Positions 1 to 7,633 of a DNA stretch of 64,000 nt are shown in pieces. A program made the position numbers and the translations under genes. Under the pieces are notes generated by a model. The model searched no databases and was not told the DNA's origin. It saw only the letters and a program-made list of their open reading frames with translations. Position 1 is the first letter of the stretch. Every line of letters starts with the position of its first letter. The DNA comes from JANQIO01 sp043585095 (GTDB lineage: Bacteria; Pseudomonadota; Gammaproteobacteria; Pseudomonadales; Halieaceae). Where the stretch lies: NCBI GenBank assembly GCA_043585095.1, contig CP121321.1, positions 3,286,001 through 3,350,000 of the forward strand. The letters run 5' to 3'.

Positions 1-849
1 AGCCTGCATTTGATGCGCGATCTGCTCCAGAACGCGTGAGCCCGAGGCCTGATAGGGGAGCGCATGAACCACGATATCTCCACCTTCAACCTCCCAGCTG
101 GCGCGTACTTTCAAGGCACCCCGGCCGGTTTCGTAGATTGCGACAATGTCTTCTCGCGGCGTAATGATCTCCGCTCCGGTCGGAAAGTCCGGTGCCAATA
201 TGTGTTCGCAAAGCTCTGCTACCGTGGACTTTGGCTTCTCCAACATCAGCACTGTTGCCGCCACAACCTCTTTCAGATTGTGTGGCGGCACATCCGTCGC
301 CATACCGACGGCGATACCAGTCGTGCCGTTTAGTAAGACATTGGGCACCTGCGCAGGAAGCACGGCCGGCTCGTTCATCGTGCCGTCGAAGTTGGGCGTC
401 CAGTCAACGGTGCCCTGGCCCAGCTCCGATAGCAGTACGTCAGCATAGGCCGTCAATCGTGACTCGGTGTAACGCATGGCAGCGAATGACTTGGGGTCAT
501 CGGGCGAGCCCCAGTTGCCCTGTCCGTCCACCAGGGGATACCGGTAGCTGAATGACTGCGCCATTAACACCATGGCTTCATAGGCGGCGCTATCACCATG
601 AGGGTGGAACTTACCGATCACGTCGCCAACGGTGCGCGCTGACTTCTTGTATTTGGCAGCAGCCTTCAGACCAAGCTCGCTCATGGCATAAACGATCCGG
701 CGCTGCACCGGCTTAAGACCATCGCCAATATTTGGCAAAGCGCGATCCAGAATGACGTACATGGAGTAGTCCAGATACGCCTTCTCAGCATACAGCTTCA
801 GGGAAACCTGTTCGGTACCCTCGTTATCGATTTCTATAGTTTCAGACAT
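1..849 (-). CDS. parC: DNA topoisomerase IV subunit A, N-terminal part (partial)
   Basis: ParC is the DNA-cleaving subunit of topoisomerase IV, which with ParE decatenates daughter chromosomes in the cytoplasm. The minus-strand translation begins MSETIEIDNEGTEQVSLKLY and runs in frame for 283 codons to the window edge, so the C-terminal part lies outside. The GyrA/ParC breakage-reunion core is visible: RRIVYAMSELGLKA, the quinolone-region signature FHPHGDSAAYEAMV, and AAMRYTESRLT, which holds the catalytic tyrosine. The signature HPHGDSAAYE has Ser and Glu at the positions where quinolone-resistance changes usually occur, so it looks like the sensitive form. ParC rather than GyrA is inferred from the N-terminus. 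The start ATG is the complement of 847-849. parE is not in the window. Confidence 0.93.
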   Translation of the reverse strand, partial: MSETIEIDNEGTEQVSLKLYAEKAYLDYSMYVILDRALPNIGDGLKPVQRRIVYAMSELGLKAAAKYKKSARTVGDVIGKFHPHGDSAAYEAMVLMAQSFSYRYPLVDGQGNWGSPDDPKSFAAMRYTESRLTAYADVLLSELGQGTVDWTPNFDGTMNEPAVLPAQVPNVLLNGTTGIAVGMATDVPPHNLKEVVAATVLMLEKPKSTVAELCEHILAPDFPTGAEIITPREDIVAIYETGRGALKVRASWEVEGGDIVVHALPYQASGSRVLEQIAHQMQA

Positions 850-1001
850 AAGACCGTTGGCGTTTTATCAGCACGATAATTGATTGGTTCAGAGACTGAT
901 GGCGTGTAGAGCATCGGCTATCTGACCAGGGAAATTTGGTAAAGCGAGTGACTCGGCCTAGCGCTGCGAACACCATGTCAGGCACGTTTTTTATGGAGAT
1001 G

Positions 1002-1028
1002 GCCGTCTCGGAGGAGGAGCGAGACGGC
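1002..1028. repeat. Perfect 9-bp inverted repeat (hairpin), intergenic
   Basis: GCCGTCTCG (1002-1010) and CGAGACGGC (1020-1028) flank a 9-nt loop GAGGAGGAG. It lies in the 215-bp gap between the start of parC and the end of the upstream minus-strand gene. On the minus strand it is followed by an A-run rather than a T-run, so it is not a canonical intrinsic terminator. It could stabilise the 3' end of the upstream transcript or act as a roadblock. The rest of the gap (850-1064) shows no convincing gene. Confidence 0.5.
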
Positions 1029-1064
1029 ACAGACCGGAACGGCGACTGGGTAAAGGCACACGCA

Positions 1065-1913
1065 CTAATTGACGTAGGAGCCCCGCAGGCCGACCAGTTG
1101 CTCATTGAGGTTGACGATGGAGTTCGCCATATCGATAAGCAGGGTGTGAATTGTCGTGGGGTTGCTTTTGATCAGGTCGGCGAATTGGTCTTTCGGAACT
1201 TTAACTACCGAGCAACGCGTCTTTGCCATAACCGTCGCGGTACGATCGGCATTGGTAAGCACGGCCATCGCACCAAAGATTTCATCCTCTTCAATGCCGC
1301 CTACCGTTACGCCGTCTACGACGACTTCGGCGGTTCCTTCAGTGAGGTTAAACACATAGTCTGCGCGATCGCCTTGGCGAATGATGACATCACCCGGGTT
1401 ATAAATTTCAAACCCTGGGGTCGCGTGCGTATCGCCATCTGTCAGCGAGGCAGTCAAGCGCAGCTGTAAGCCGGACTGCGTGATAAGCAAGCGCGTCCAC
1501 AGTTTATTGGCAGCAGGATCAGCAAAAACGCGTCGCATAAACTCTAACCCGGGAAAGCCCGCTAGCGTCGCACCGTTTTCACTGGCGTAGGTTACCGCCA
1601 CTTCGTGATTTGCGTTACCGGCAATGTCAGGCAGCAGCAAGTCACCATCGTCTAACAAATGAATAGTGCGATCGCGATATCGAGCGGTCAACGAGCCAGT
1701 TTCAACAAAGTAAATCCTGTCGCTCTCCAGCCCGCGCAGCAGCGCGTTATCGGTGGCATCGATTTCAAGCGGCACCGAAGGCAGGTCTACCGTCTCCAGC
1801 AGGGCTGCAACAAGGCGCTTGCTCTGTTGATTGAGGATATAAAAATCCTGCGCAAGTTCTGCGTTGGCTAACATCAGGCGTTCCTTTATGACGGCAGGTA
1901 GATCAAGCCGCAC
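1065..1913 (-). CDS. Protein with two cyclic-nucleotide-binding-like (Crp-type) domains, no HTH
   Basis: 282 residues, no signal peptide or membrane segment. The C-terminal half (about 165-275) is a clear cyclic-nucleotide-binding beta-roll: FEIYNPGDVIIRQGDRADYV, then FGAMAVLTNADRTATV in the place of the phosphate-binding cassette. In classical cAMP binders this cassette reads FGE...R.A; the Glu that contacts ribose is Ala here, so ligand specificity may differ or be lost. The N-terminal half (about 65-105, IYFVETGSLTARYRDRTIHL then LDDGDLLLPDI) looks like a second, degenerate copy of the fold. No DNA-binding domain follows, so it is not a typical Crp-like regulator; a signalling or scaffold role is inference. 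The start is GTG (complement of 1911-1913), with GGAA about 8 nt upstream. A perfect palindrome lies just upstream. Confidence 0.8.
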   Translation of the reverse strand: MRLDLPAVIKERLMLANAELAQDFYILNQQSKRLVAALLETVDLPSVPLEIDATDNALLRGLESDRIYFVETGSLTARYRDRTIHLLDDGDLLLPDIAGNANHEVAVTYASENGATLAGFPGLEFMRRVFADPAANKLWTRLLITQSGLQLRLTASLTDGDTHATPGFEIYNPGDVIIRQGDRADYVFNLTEGTAEVVVDGVTVGGIEEDEIFGAMAVLTNADRTATVMAKTRCSVVKVPKDQFADLIKSNPTTIHTLLIDMANSIVNLNEQLVGLRGSYVN

Positions 1914-1924
1914 GGCATTTTTCC

Positions 1925-1942
1925 AGTGCTAATAGTAGCACT
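1925..1942. promoter_or_regulatory. Perfect 18-bp palindromic operator candidate
   Basis: AGTGCTA (1925-1931) and TAGCACT (1936-1942) are separated by ATAG. The site lies 12-29 bp upstream of the GTG start of the cyclic-nucleotide-domain gene, overlapping or preceding its ribosome-binding site, in the divergent gap shared with elaA (1914-2061). Position and symmetry suggest a dimeric regulator site that could repress the minus-strand gene. The binding protein cannot be named from sequence. Confidence 0.5.
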
Positions 1943-2061
1943 AATCATCCCCGTGAAAACGCCAATTTGCGCACACTCCGAGCAGGTGGTGCACTGTTGC
2001 CGCGACACATATAGCCGTACACTGTTTTGCTTCTTTAAGACAACTGACATCCGACACCACA

Positions 2062-2526
2062 ATGACCCAGCCGCAGATAAAATGGACTCAGGACCGGCTT
2101 GAGACAATCTCGCCTGAGGTCTTGCACGACGTTTTTCGACTGCGCCAGGATGTTTTTATCTTAGAGCAGCAATGCCTCTATGCGGATATCGATGGCCTGG
2201 ATGCAGATTGCTGGCATATCTGCGGGCTTCAAGACAACGTCGTTAAGGCCTATCTGCGCGCTGTACCTCCGGGCCTCGTTTACCCCGCAGCCGCGCTGGG
2301 ACGCCTGGTGGTCGATCCCAGCGCTCGCGGACAAACCCTGGGCGATACACTTCTGAGACAAGGTATAGCGCTGTGCCGCAGTCTGTGGCCCGATGCGGGC
2401 ATCACCATCAGTGCTCAGGCGCCGTTACGACCGTGGTATCAAAAACAGGGCTTCGTCACAGAAGGTGCGGCCTACGATGAAGACGGTATTCCCCACATCA
2501 AGATGCACTACAGACCAACGGAGTAG
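2062..2526 (+). CDS. elaA: ElaA-type GNAT N-acetyltransferase
   Basis: 154 residues, close to the usual length of the ElaA family, a single-domain GCN5-related acetyl-CoA-dependent N-acetyltransferase of uncertain substrate. Family hallmarks are the N-terminal LRQDVFILEQQCLYADIDGL, the motif-A region ALGRLVVDPSARGQTLGDTL (acetyl-CoA pyrophosphate loop) and the C-terminal YQKQGFVTEGAAYDEDGIPH with H-KM at the end. It is cytoplasmic, with no signal peptide. The start ATG at 2062 puts the WTQDRLETISPEVL segment at the expected distance. The next gene begins 10 nt after its stop, so the two are probably co-transcribed, although the functions have no obvious link. Confidence 0.85.
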   Translation: MTQPQIKWTQDRLETISPEVLHDVFRLRQDVFILEQQCLYADIDGLDADCWHICGLQDNVVKAYLRAVPPGLVYPAAALGRLVVDPSARGQTLGDTLLRQGIALCRSLWPDAGITISAQAPLRPWYQKQGFVTEGAAYDEDGIPHIKMHYRPTE

Positions 2527-2535
2527 GATAACCAA

Positions 2536-3978
2536 GTGACAATTTTAAAAAGAATACTCATCGTTTTTTGCTTGCTGATAGCGCTGCTGTTGACGGCCGC
2601 ACTGTTGCTGCCCAGGCTGATGCCAGGTCTGCACAGTTCCAGCCTGGAGATGATCGTCAACGTGGCCACGGGACGCGGCGCCAACACGGCGAATGACGTA
2701 TTGCTGGGGAAATTAAAGAGCGCCCCGGGGTATCAGGTATCGATTTTTGCCCGCGACCTGCCGCACCCTAGAATGCTGGTGCGTGATGGCGAACAGCGCC
2801 TGTTGGTCAGTAATCCCAGAGCGGGCACCGTAATCTTACTGACCGATAGCAACGGCGATGGCGCTGCGAATCAGCGAACCGAACTACTGCAGGACCTGCG
2901 CAATCCTCACGGGCTGGCGCTACATGAGGGTTTTTTGTATGTCGCTGAATCAAACAGAATAGGCCGCGTACGCTATGACGCTGGCGTGATGAGCGGCGAG
3001 TACACTGTCATCGTCGATGGGCTCACCGACGACGGCAATCACTGGACGAAAAGCATTGCTTTTGGGCCAGACGGCAAACTCTATTTGGCTATGGGCTCCA
3101 GCTGCAACGTGTGCCTTGAGGCAGACAAGCGCCGCGCGACGATAATGCAGTTCGATGCCAGCGGCAGCAACGGTCGGATTTTTGCCAGCGGCTTGCGCAA
3201 CAGCGTCGGTCTTGCCTTCGCGCCCTGGAACGGCGCGCTCTACGCAACTGACAACGGGCGCGATCTGCTCGGTGATGACTATCCTCCCTGCGAGCTAAAC
3301 CACATCGTTGATGGTGGTTTCTACGGCTGGCCCTTTCGCAACGGCAACAATCAGCCGGATCCCGATTTTGGCGGTCAGGCGCCCAGCCTTGAGGCGGCCG
3401 CAATATCGCCCGTGCACGATTTCCCTGCTCACAACGCACCATTGGGCATACATTTTTTCCCGGACCAGCAAAGTGCATTGGTCGCCCTGCACGGCTCTTG
3501 GAATCGCAGCCAGCCCGACGGCTATAAAGTCACCCGCCTGAACTGGCAAGGTGAGACTATAGTCGCGAGCGACTTCCTTTGGGGCTTCGAGCGCGACGGC
3601 GACATCATTGGACGACCGGTAGATGTTATCGACGATGGCCAGGGTGGATTTTTTATCAGCGATGACTATGCGAGAGTTATCTATCGCGTCAATATTCAAG
3701 ATGGTTTCGCTAGCGCGGATAACGCTGTTCAGCAATCGCTCACGAGCCAGGATTTGAATGCCGACAAAGTCGCCGCCGGGGAGTCGCTGTTCAGCAAAAT
3801 GCCTTGTGGTACATGCCACAACAATCCGCGCATGGCGCTAGAGGGTCTGGCAGCACGCTACTCCGTGGAGTCGCTGACCGCCTTTTTTCTAACCCCGACA
3901 CCCCCTATGCCAAAGTTTCCTTTGAGCGATACAGAGCGGGAGAATCTGGCGCACTACCTGCTGGACTCCAGGGGTTAA
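2536..3978 (+). CDS. PQQ-type (sorbosone/glucose dehydrogenase-like) dehydrogenase fused to cytochrome c
   Basis: 480 residues. An N-terminal hydrophobic stretch (about 5-30, KRILIVFCLLIALLLTAALL) acts as signal peptide or membrane anchor, so the enzyme is periplasmic. The body is a six-bladed beta-propeller of the soluble aldose/sorbosone dehydrogenase type: LPHPRMLVRDGEQRLLVSN, LRNPHGLALHEGFLYVAESN, GLRNSVGLAFAPWNGALYAT and the late LHGSWNRSQPDGYKV. The C-terminal ~65 residues form a small c-type cytochrome with the haem-binding CGTCH at 424-428 and a likely axial Met in TPPMPKFPLS (Met458). This would pass electrons from the PQQ site to the respiratory chain. The substrate is unknown. The start is GTG 2536 with AGGA 7 nt upstream, 10 nt after elaA. 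Confidence 0.85.
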   Translation: MTILKRILIVFCLLIALLLTAALLLPRLMPGLHSSSLEMIVNVATGRGANTANDVLLGKLKSAPGYQVSIFARDLPHPRMLVRDGEQRLLVSNPRAGTVILLTDSNGDGAANQRTELLQDLRNPHGLALHEGFLYVAESNRIGRVRYDAGVMSGEYTVIVDGLTDDGNHWTKSIAFGPDGKLYLAMGSSCNVCLEADKRRATIMQFDASGSNGRIFASGLRNSVGLAFAPWNGALYATDNGRDLLGDDYPPCELNHIVDGGFYGWPFRNGNNQPDPDFGGQAPSLEAAAISPVHDFPAHNAPLGIHFFPDQQSALVALHGSWNRSQPDGYKVTRLNWQGETIVASDFLWGFERDGDIIGRPVDVIDDGQGGFFISDDYARVIYRVNIQDGFASADNAVQQSLTSQDLNADKVAAGESLFSKMPCGTCHNNPRMALEGLAARYSVESLTAFFLTPTPPMPKFPLSDTERENLAHYLLDSRG

Positions 3979-3996
3979 AAAAGGGCCGCCGGCTCT
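3977..3996 (-). terminator. Terminator-like hairpin and T-run after dtd
   Basis: Read on the minus strand, AGAGCC-GGC-GGCCCT forms a 6-bp stem with one A-C mismatch (3983-3996), followed by six T (3982-3977). It overlaps the dtd stop codon and lies between the convergent dtd and PQQ-dehydrogenase genes. The stem is short, so this is a moderate call. Confidence 0.4.
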
Positions 3997-4432
3997 AGGC
4001 TTCTAGCAGGAACGTCACCGGGCCGTCATTCACCAGACTGACCTGCATGTCTGTGCCAAAACGCCCGCCCGCAACATGCTCGTGGCTCGCCTCAAGATAG
4101 TCATACAAATGCGTGTACAGATCCGCGGCACCAGCCGGCGGCATGGCACTAGAGAAACTGGGTCGCAAGCCTTTACGCGTATCCGCCGAGAGTGTGAACT
4201 GCGATACCAGCAGGACGCCTCCGCGCGTTTCGGTAACGCTACGATTCATACGCCCCTGCTCATCGGCAAACACGCGGTAAGCAAGCAGCCGATCAATCAA
4301 CGCTTCACCCGTTGCCGCGTTGTCGCCCTTATCCAGCCCGAGCAACACCAGAAGACCAGCCCCTATGCTGCCAACGGTCTGGTCATCAACGCTAACGCTA
4401 GCGCTACTGACGCGCTGCAGCAGCGCTTTCAC
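3995..4432 (-). CDS. dtd: D-aminoacyl-tRNA deacylase
   Basis: 145 residues, exactly the usual Dtd size. It hydrolyses D-aminoacyl (and Gly-tRNA-Ala) esters, clearing mischarged tRNAs in the cytoplasm. Both family active-site motifs are present: LLVSQFTLSADTRKGLRPSF (SQxT motif, about 76-95) and the C-terminal VNDGPVTFLLE (cross-subunit Gly-Pro motif, here NDGPVTF). The N-terminus MKALLQRVSSASVSVDDQTV is classical. The start ATG overlaps the stop of pip by 4 nt (ATGA), indicating translational coupling in a typA - pip - dtd transcript. Confidence 0.97.
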   Translation of the reverse strand: MKALLQRVSSASVSVDDQTVGSIGAGLLVLLGLDKGDNAATGEALIDRLLAYRVFADEQGRMNRSVTETRGGVLLVSQFTLSADTRKGLRPSFSSAMPPAGAADLYTHLYDYLEASHEHVAGGRFGTDMQVSLVNDGPVTFLLEA

Positions 4433-5391
4433 GCAGGAGAAGACCGTAGCTGCCCTGCCATCTGCTGCGTGGCGTGAACGAGAGCATCGGTAATGCCGGG
4501 CTCGGAGGCGGCATGCCCTGCATCGCGGATGATATGGAAATCAGCGGCGGGCAGGCGCTGATGCAGCGCATAGGCGTTATCCATAGGGCAGACGACGTCG
4601 TAACGCCCGTGCACGATGATTGTGGGTAGGTCGCGAAGGCAGTCGACATTGTCGAGAATCTCGTTTTCTCTAATAAACGAATTGTTGACGAAAAAATGAC
4701 ACTCAATGCGTGCCATAGCCAGGGCAACGTGCGGGTCAAGGAAGTGATCGACAACATCGTGATTCGGGCGCAAGGTTGCACAGCGCGCTTCCCAGCCGGA
4801 CCAGGCCTTGGCCGCCGCCATCCGCGCCAACTCGTTACCGCCGGTGAGCAGCTCATAATAAGCTTCCACCATATTGCCGCGGCGCGCTTCGGGAACGGGA
4901 TGAACGTAGTCCTTCCAATAGTCTGGAAACAGACGCCCGGCACCGGACTGATAAAACCAGCTGATGTCCTGCTCCCGACACAGGAAGATGCCGCGCAGTA
5001 TCAAGCCCATCACTCGATCGGTGTGTTGTTGTGCATACAGCAGGCTGAGAGTTGATCCCCAGGAACCACCAAACAGGCACCATTTATCGATATGGAGATA
5101 AACACGGATCTGCTCCATATCATCGATCAACGCCTGGGTGTGGTTATCCTCAAGGCAGGCGTGGGGCGTCGAGCGCCCTGCGCCGCGCTGATCAAACAGC
5201 ACGATATGGTATAGCTCAGGGTCAAAGAAACAGCGATTTTTGACGTCGCAGCCGCCACCCGGGCCGCCGTGGACAAACAACACCGGAATACCATCCGGGT
5301 TGCCACACTGCTCCACGTAGAGCGTGTGAAGATCAGTGACAGCCAGGGCGTGCGTCGCGAACGGTTTGATCTCTGGATATAAAGTATACAT
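4429..5391 (-). CDS. pip: Proline iminopeptidase (alpha/beta hydrolase, S33)
   Basis: 320 residues. It removes N-terminal proline from peptides in the cytoplasm. The oxyanion-hole motif HGGPGGGCD is at 41-49 and the nucleophile elbow GGSWGS at 108-113 (Ser110). The acidic residue is in HGRYDVVCP and the catalytic His in DAGHAASEPG near the C-terminus. The helical lid carries the Pip-typical AAKAWSGWEARCATLRP. It starts 19 nt downstream of the typA stop and overlaps dtd by 4 nt. Confidence 0.95.
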   Translation of the reverse strand: MYTLYPEIKPFATHALAVTDLHTLYVEQCGNPDGIPVLFVHGGPGGGCDVKNRCFFDPELYHIVLFDQRGAGRSTPHACLEDNHTQALIDDMEQIRVYLHIDKWCLFGGSWGSTLSLLYAQQHTDRVMGLILRGIFLCREQDISWFYQSGAGRLFPDYWKDYVHPVPEARRGNMVEAYYELLTGGNELARMAAAKAWSGWEARCATLRPNHDVVDHFLDPHVALAMARIECHFFVNNSFIRENEILDNVDCLRDLPTIIVHGRYDVVCPMDNAYALHQRLPAADFHIIRDAGHAASEPGITDALVHATQQMAGQLRSSPA

Positions 5392-5410
5392 CTACCCAGT
5401 ATAGACGACC

Positions 5411-7222
5411 CTATACGCGTCCGGCACGGCGCCGTTCGTGTTCCTTCAAAAGCTTTTTGCGAACCCGAATGCTCTCGGGTGTAACTTCAACCAGCTCATC
5501 ATCTTCAATGAACTCAAGCGCCTGCTCCAGTGTGTGCCGGATAGGCGGCGTCAGAATCATATTCTCGTCGGTGCCAGCAGCCCGCACGTTAGTGAGCTGC
5601 TTGGCTTTAGTTGGATTCACCGTCAGGTCATTACCACGACTGTGCAGCCCAATAATCTGCCCCTCATAGACTTCGACGTTCGGCTCAATCGCCAGGCGCC
5701 CGCGATCCTGCAGATTGAACAGCGCGTAAGCCAGCGTCTTGCCGTTTACCAAAGAGACCAATACGCCGTTAATGCGCTTGGCAACATCGGCTGCTTTCAC
5801 AGGCCCGTAATGATCAAATATATGAGTTAGAATTCCGCTTCCCGAAGTCAGTGTTAGAAACAGCGACCGGAAGCCAATCAGCCCGCGAGCCGGAACGATG
5901 AATTCCATGCGCACGCGACCTTTACCATCCGGCACCATATTTTTCAGTTCGGCGCGGCGCTGGCCAAGCTCTTCCATCAGCGCACCCTGATGCTGATCTT
6001 CGCAGTCAACCAGCAACTGCTCGTAGGGCTCCTGCATCTCGCCGTCGATTTCTTTCTGAATCACTTCGGCGCGCGAAACACCCAACTCGAAGCCCTCTCT
6101 GCGCATTGTCTCGATCAACACAGACAGGTGCAGTTCGCCTCGACCGCTGACCACAAACTTGTCCGGGGTGTCGCCGGGCTCGACGCGCAGCGCCACGTTG
6201 TGAATTAGCTCGCGCTCCAGGCGCTCTTTGATATTGCGCGACGTTACGTATTTGCCTTCCTTACCGGCGAAAGGCGAGTCGTTGACCTGGAAGGTCATGC
6301 TAACCGTGGGCTCATCAACCGTCAGGGCGGGCAGCGCCTCGGGCGCATCCGGATCGCAAAGCGTGTCAGAAATCTGCAGACCATCGATGCCCGTCACGCA
6401 GACAATATCGCCCGCCTCGGCAGATTCGGTATCGACTCGCTCAAGTCCCATATACCCCATGACCTGAAGCACGCGGCCCGAGCGTTGCTCGCCCTCGTGG
6501 CCAATCACGGTAACCGGCGTGTTTGGCTTCAGTACGCCTCGAGTTATGCGGCCGACGCCGATCACGCCCACGTAGCTAGAGTAATCGAGGGCGGAGATCT
6601 GCAATTGCAAAGGCGCGTCGCGCTGAACTTGCGGCACGGGCACGTTCTCGACCACCGACTCAAACAGCGGCGTCATGTCAGCAGACATAGCCTCGTGGTC
6701 TTCTCCCGAAATGCCCTCGAGAGCGGAAGCAAAGACAATTGGGAAATCAAGCTGCTCATCACTGGCGCCAAGTCGATCAAACAGGTCAAACACTTGGTCG
6801 ACCACCCAATCAGGGCGCGCACCGGGGCGATCTACCTTGTTGACGACAACGATAGGGCGCAGGCCGCGCTCGAATGCTTTTTGGGTGACAAAGCGGGTTT
6901 GCGGCATGGGCCCATCAACGGCGTCGACCAGCAGCAGAACGCCGTCGACCATCGACAGTACACGCTCCACCTCACCACCGAAATCGGCGTGTCCGGGTGT
7001 GTCCACTATGTTGATTCGGTAGTCCTTCCAGCGAATTGCAGTGTTCTTGGCCAGAATAGTAATGCCCCGCTCACGCTCCTGATCATTGGAGTCCATGACG
7101 CGCTCGGTATCCTGGTTTCGCCGATCCAGCGTACCGGACTGCTGCAACAGGCAGTCGACCAATGTCGTTTTGCCATGGTCAACATGGGCTATGATGGCGA
7201 TATTGCGGAGCTTCTCAATCAA
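5411..7222 (-). CDS. typA: Ribosome-associated translational GTPase TypA/BipA
   Basis: 603 residues, standard BipA length. This is an elongation-factor-like GTPase that binds the 70S ribosome and supports 50S assembly and stress or low-temperature growth. G1 is AHVDHGKTTLVD (13-24), G2/switch I RERGITILAKNTAI, G3 DTPGHADFGGEVER and G4 NKVDRPGARP. Next come the beta-barrel domain II, EF-G-like domains III and V, and the BipA-specific C-terminal domain ending RVRKKLLKEHERRRAGRV. It heads the minus-strand set typA - pip - dtd. A TATAAT -10 element lies about 55 bp upstream. Confidence 0.98.
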   Translation of the reverse strand: MIEKLRNIAIIAHVDHGKTTLVDCLLQQSGTLDRRNQDTERVMDSNDQERERGITILAKNTAIRWKDYRINIVDTPGHADFGGEVERVLSMVDGVLLLVDAVDGPMPQTRFVTQKAFERGLRPIVVVNKVDRPGARPDWVVDQVFDLFDRLGASDEQLDFPIVFASALEGISGEDHEAMSADMTPLFESVVENVPVPQVQRDAPLQLQISALDYSSYVGVIGVGRITRGVLKPNTPVTVIGHEGEQRSGRVLQVMGYMGLERVDTESAEAGDIVCVTGIDGLQISDTLCDPDAPEALPALTVDEPTVSMTFQVNDSPFAGKEGKYVTSRNIKERLERELIHNVALRVEPGDTPDKFVVSGRGELHLSVLIETMRREGFELGVSRAEVIQKEIDGEMQEPYEQLLVDCEDQHQGALMEELGQRRAELKNMVPDGKGRVRMEFIVPARGLIGFRSLFLTLTSGSGILTHIFDHYGPVKAADVAKRINGVLVSLVNGKTLAYALFNLQDRGRLAIEPNVEVYEGQIIGLHSRGNDLTVNPTKAKQLTNVRAAGTDENMILTPPIRHTLEQALEFIEDDELVEVTPESIRVRKKLLKEHERRRAGRV

Positions 7223-7276
7223 GGGGGACCTCGCCGACTATGCGGACGTGCGGGGCACTGCCCCAAAAAGCGCGCG

Positions 7277-7282
7277 ATTATA
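7277..7282 (-). promoter_or_regulatory. Probable typA -10 element
   Basis: The minus strand reads GGTATAATCGCGC here, a perfect TATAAT about 55 bp upstream of the typA ATG. No good TTGACA-like -35 lies at 16-18 bp, so strength or activator dependence is uncertain. The typA-glnA gap (7223-7633) also holds the glnA control elements listed separately. Confidence 0.45.
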
Positions 7283-7392
7283 CCTGTCGGACCTGATGCT
7301 GGATACCACGCTGTAACTGTACTTTTGCCAGTCTGCCAATGCCGGGCATCCAGCCGGTGTTTCGCTAAAATTGGCACCGCAACGGCGCATTT

Positions 7393-7409
7393 TGCACCAC
7401 AGTAGTGCT
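7393..7409 (+). promoter_or_regulatory. NtrC (GlnG) enhancer site 1 upstream of glnA
   Basis: TGCACCACAGTAGTGCT matches the NtrC consensus TGCACCA-N3-TGGTGCA at 12 of 14 defined positions. It is centred about 128 bp upstream of the transcription start predicted from the sigma-54 promoter. In enteric bacteria, paired NtrC sites at about -108 and -140 activate glnA, so the arrangement is closely similar. Confidence 0.75.
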
Positions 7410-7413
7410 TTTG

Positions 7414-7430
7414 CGCCTCGTATTGGTGCA
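7414..7430 (+). promoter_or_regulatory. NtrC (GlnG) enhancer site 2 upstream of glnA
   Basis: CGCCTCGTATTGGTGCA has a perfect right half-site (TGGTGCA) and a degenerate left half. Its centre is 21 bp (two helical turns) from site 1 and about 107 bp upstream of the predicted start. That spacing suits cooperative NtrC dimers on one DNA face. Confidence 0.6.
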
Positions 7431-7502
7431 GAATGGCGAGGCCTGTACAAACCCTGCAGCTTAAAGGTCTGGATTTACAGTGACTTATGTATCGCCGCTG
7501 CA

Positions 7503-7518
7503 TGGCACGGCTCTTGCT
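7503..7518 (+). promoter_or_regulatory. Sigma-54 (RpoN) promoter of glnA
   Basis: TGGCACGGCTCTTGCT is a near-perfect -24/-12 element (consensus TGGCAC-N5-TTGCW), with GG at 7504-7505 and GC at 7516-7517. Predicted transcription start is about 7529, giving a leader of roughly 105 nt before the glnA ATG. With the upstream NtrC sites this is a textbook nitrogen-regulated promoter. Confidence 0.88.
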
Positions 7519-7633
7519 ACTCTCCCAGAGCAGCGAATTTTGCCGCACAGTAGTCCTGCGGCCGCTATACGGGGACGCAATACAAAAAAGACGCAGCGAG
7601 ACTGCGGCTAAAGAAATCCGATGGAGGAAAAGA

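Noticed and set aside
936..1469. A 177-codon open frame on the plus strand.
   Set aside because: Antisense to the cyclic-nucleotide-domain gene, whose motifs are clear; the product has no family features.
7372..7377. A second TGGCAC upstream of glnA as a sigma-54 promoter.
   Set aside because: No TTGC lies at the needed spacing; the real -24/-12 is at 7503-7518.
6485..7405. A 306-codon open frame on the plus strand opposite typA.
   Set aside because: Lies antisense to the clear GTPase motifs of typA and shows no recognisable family.
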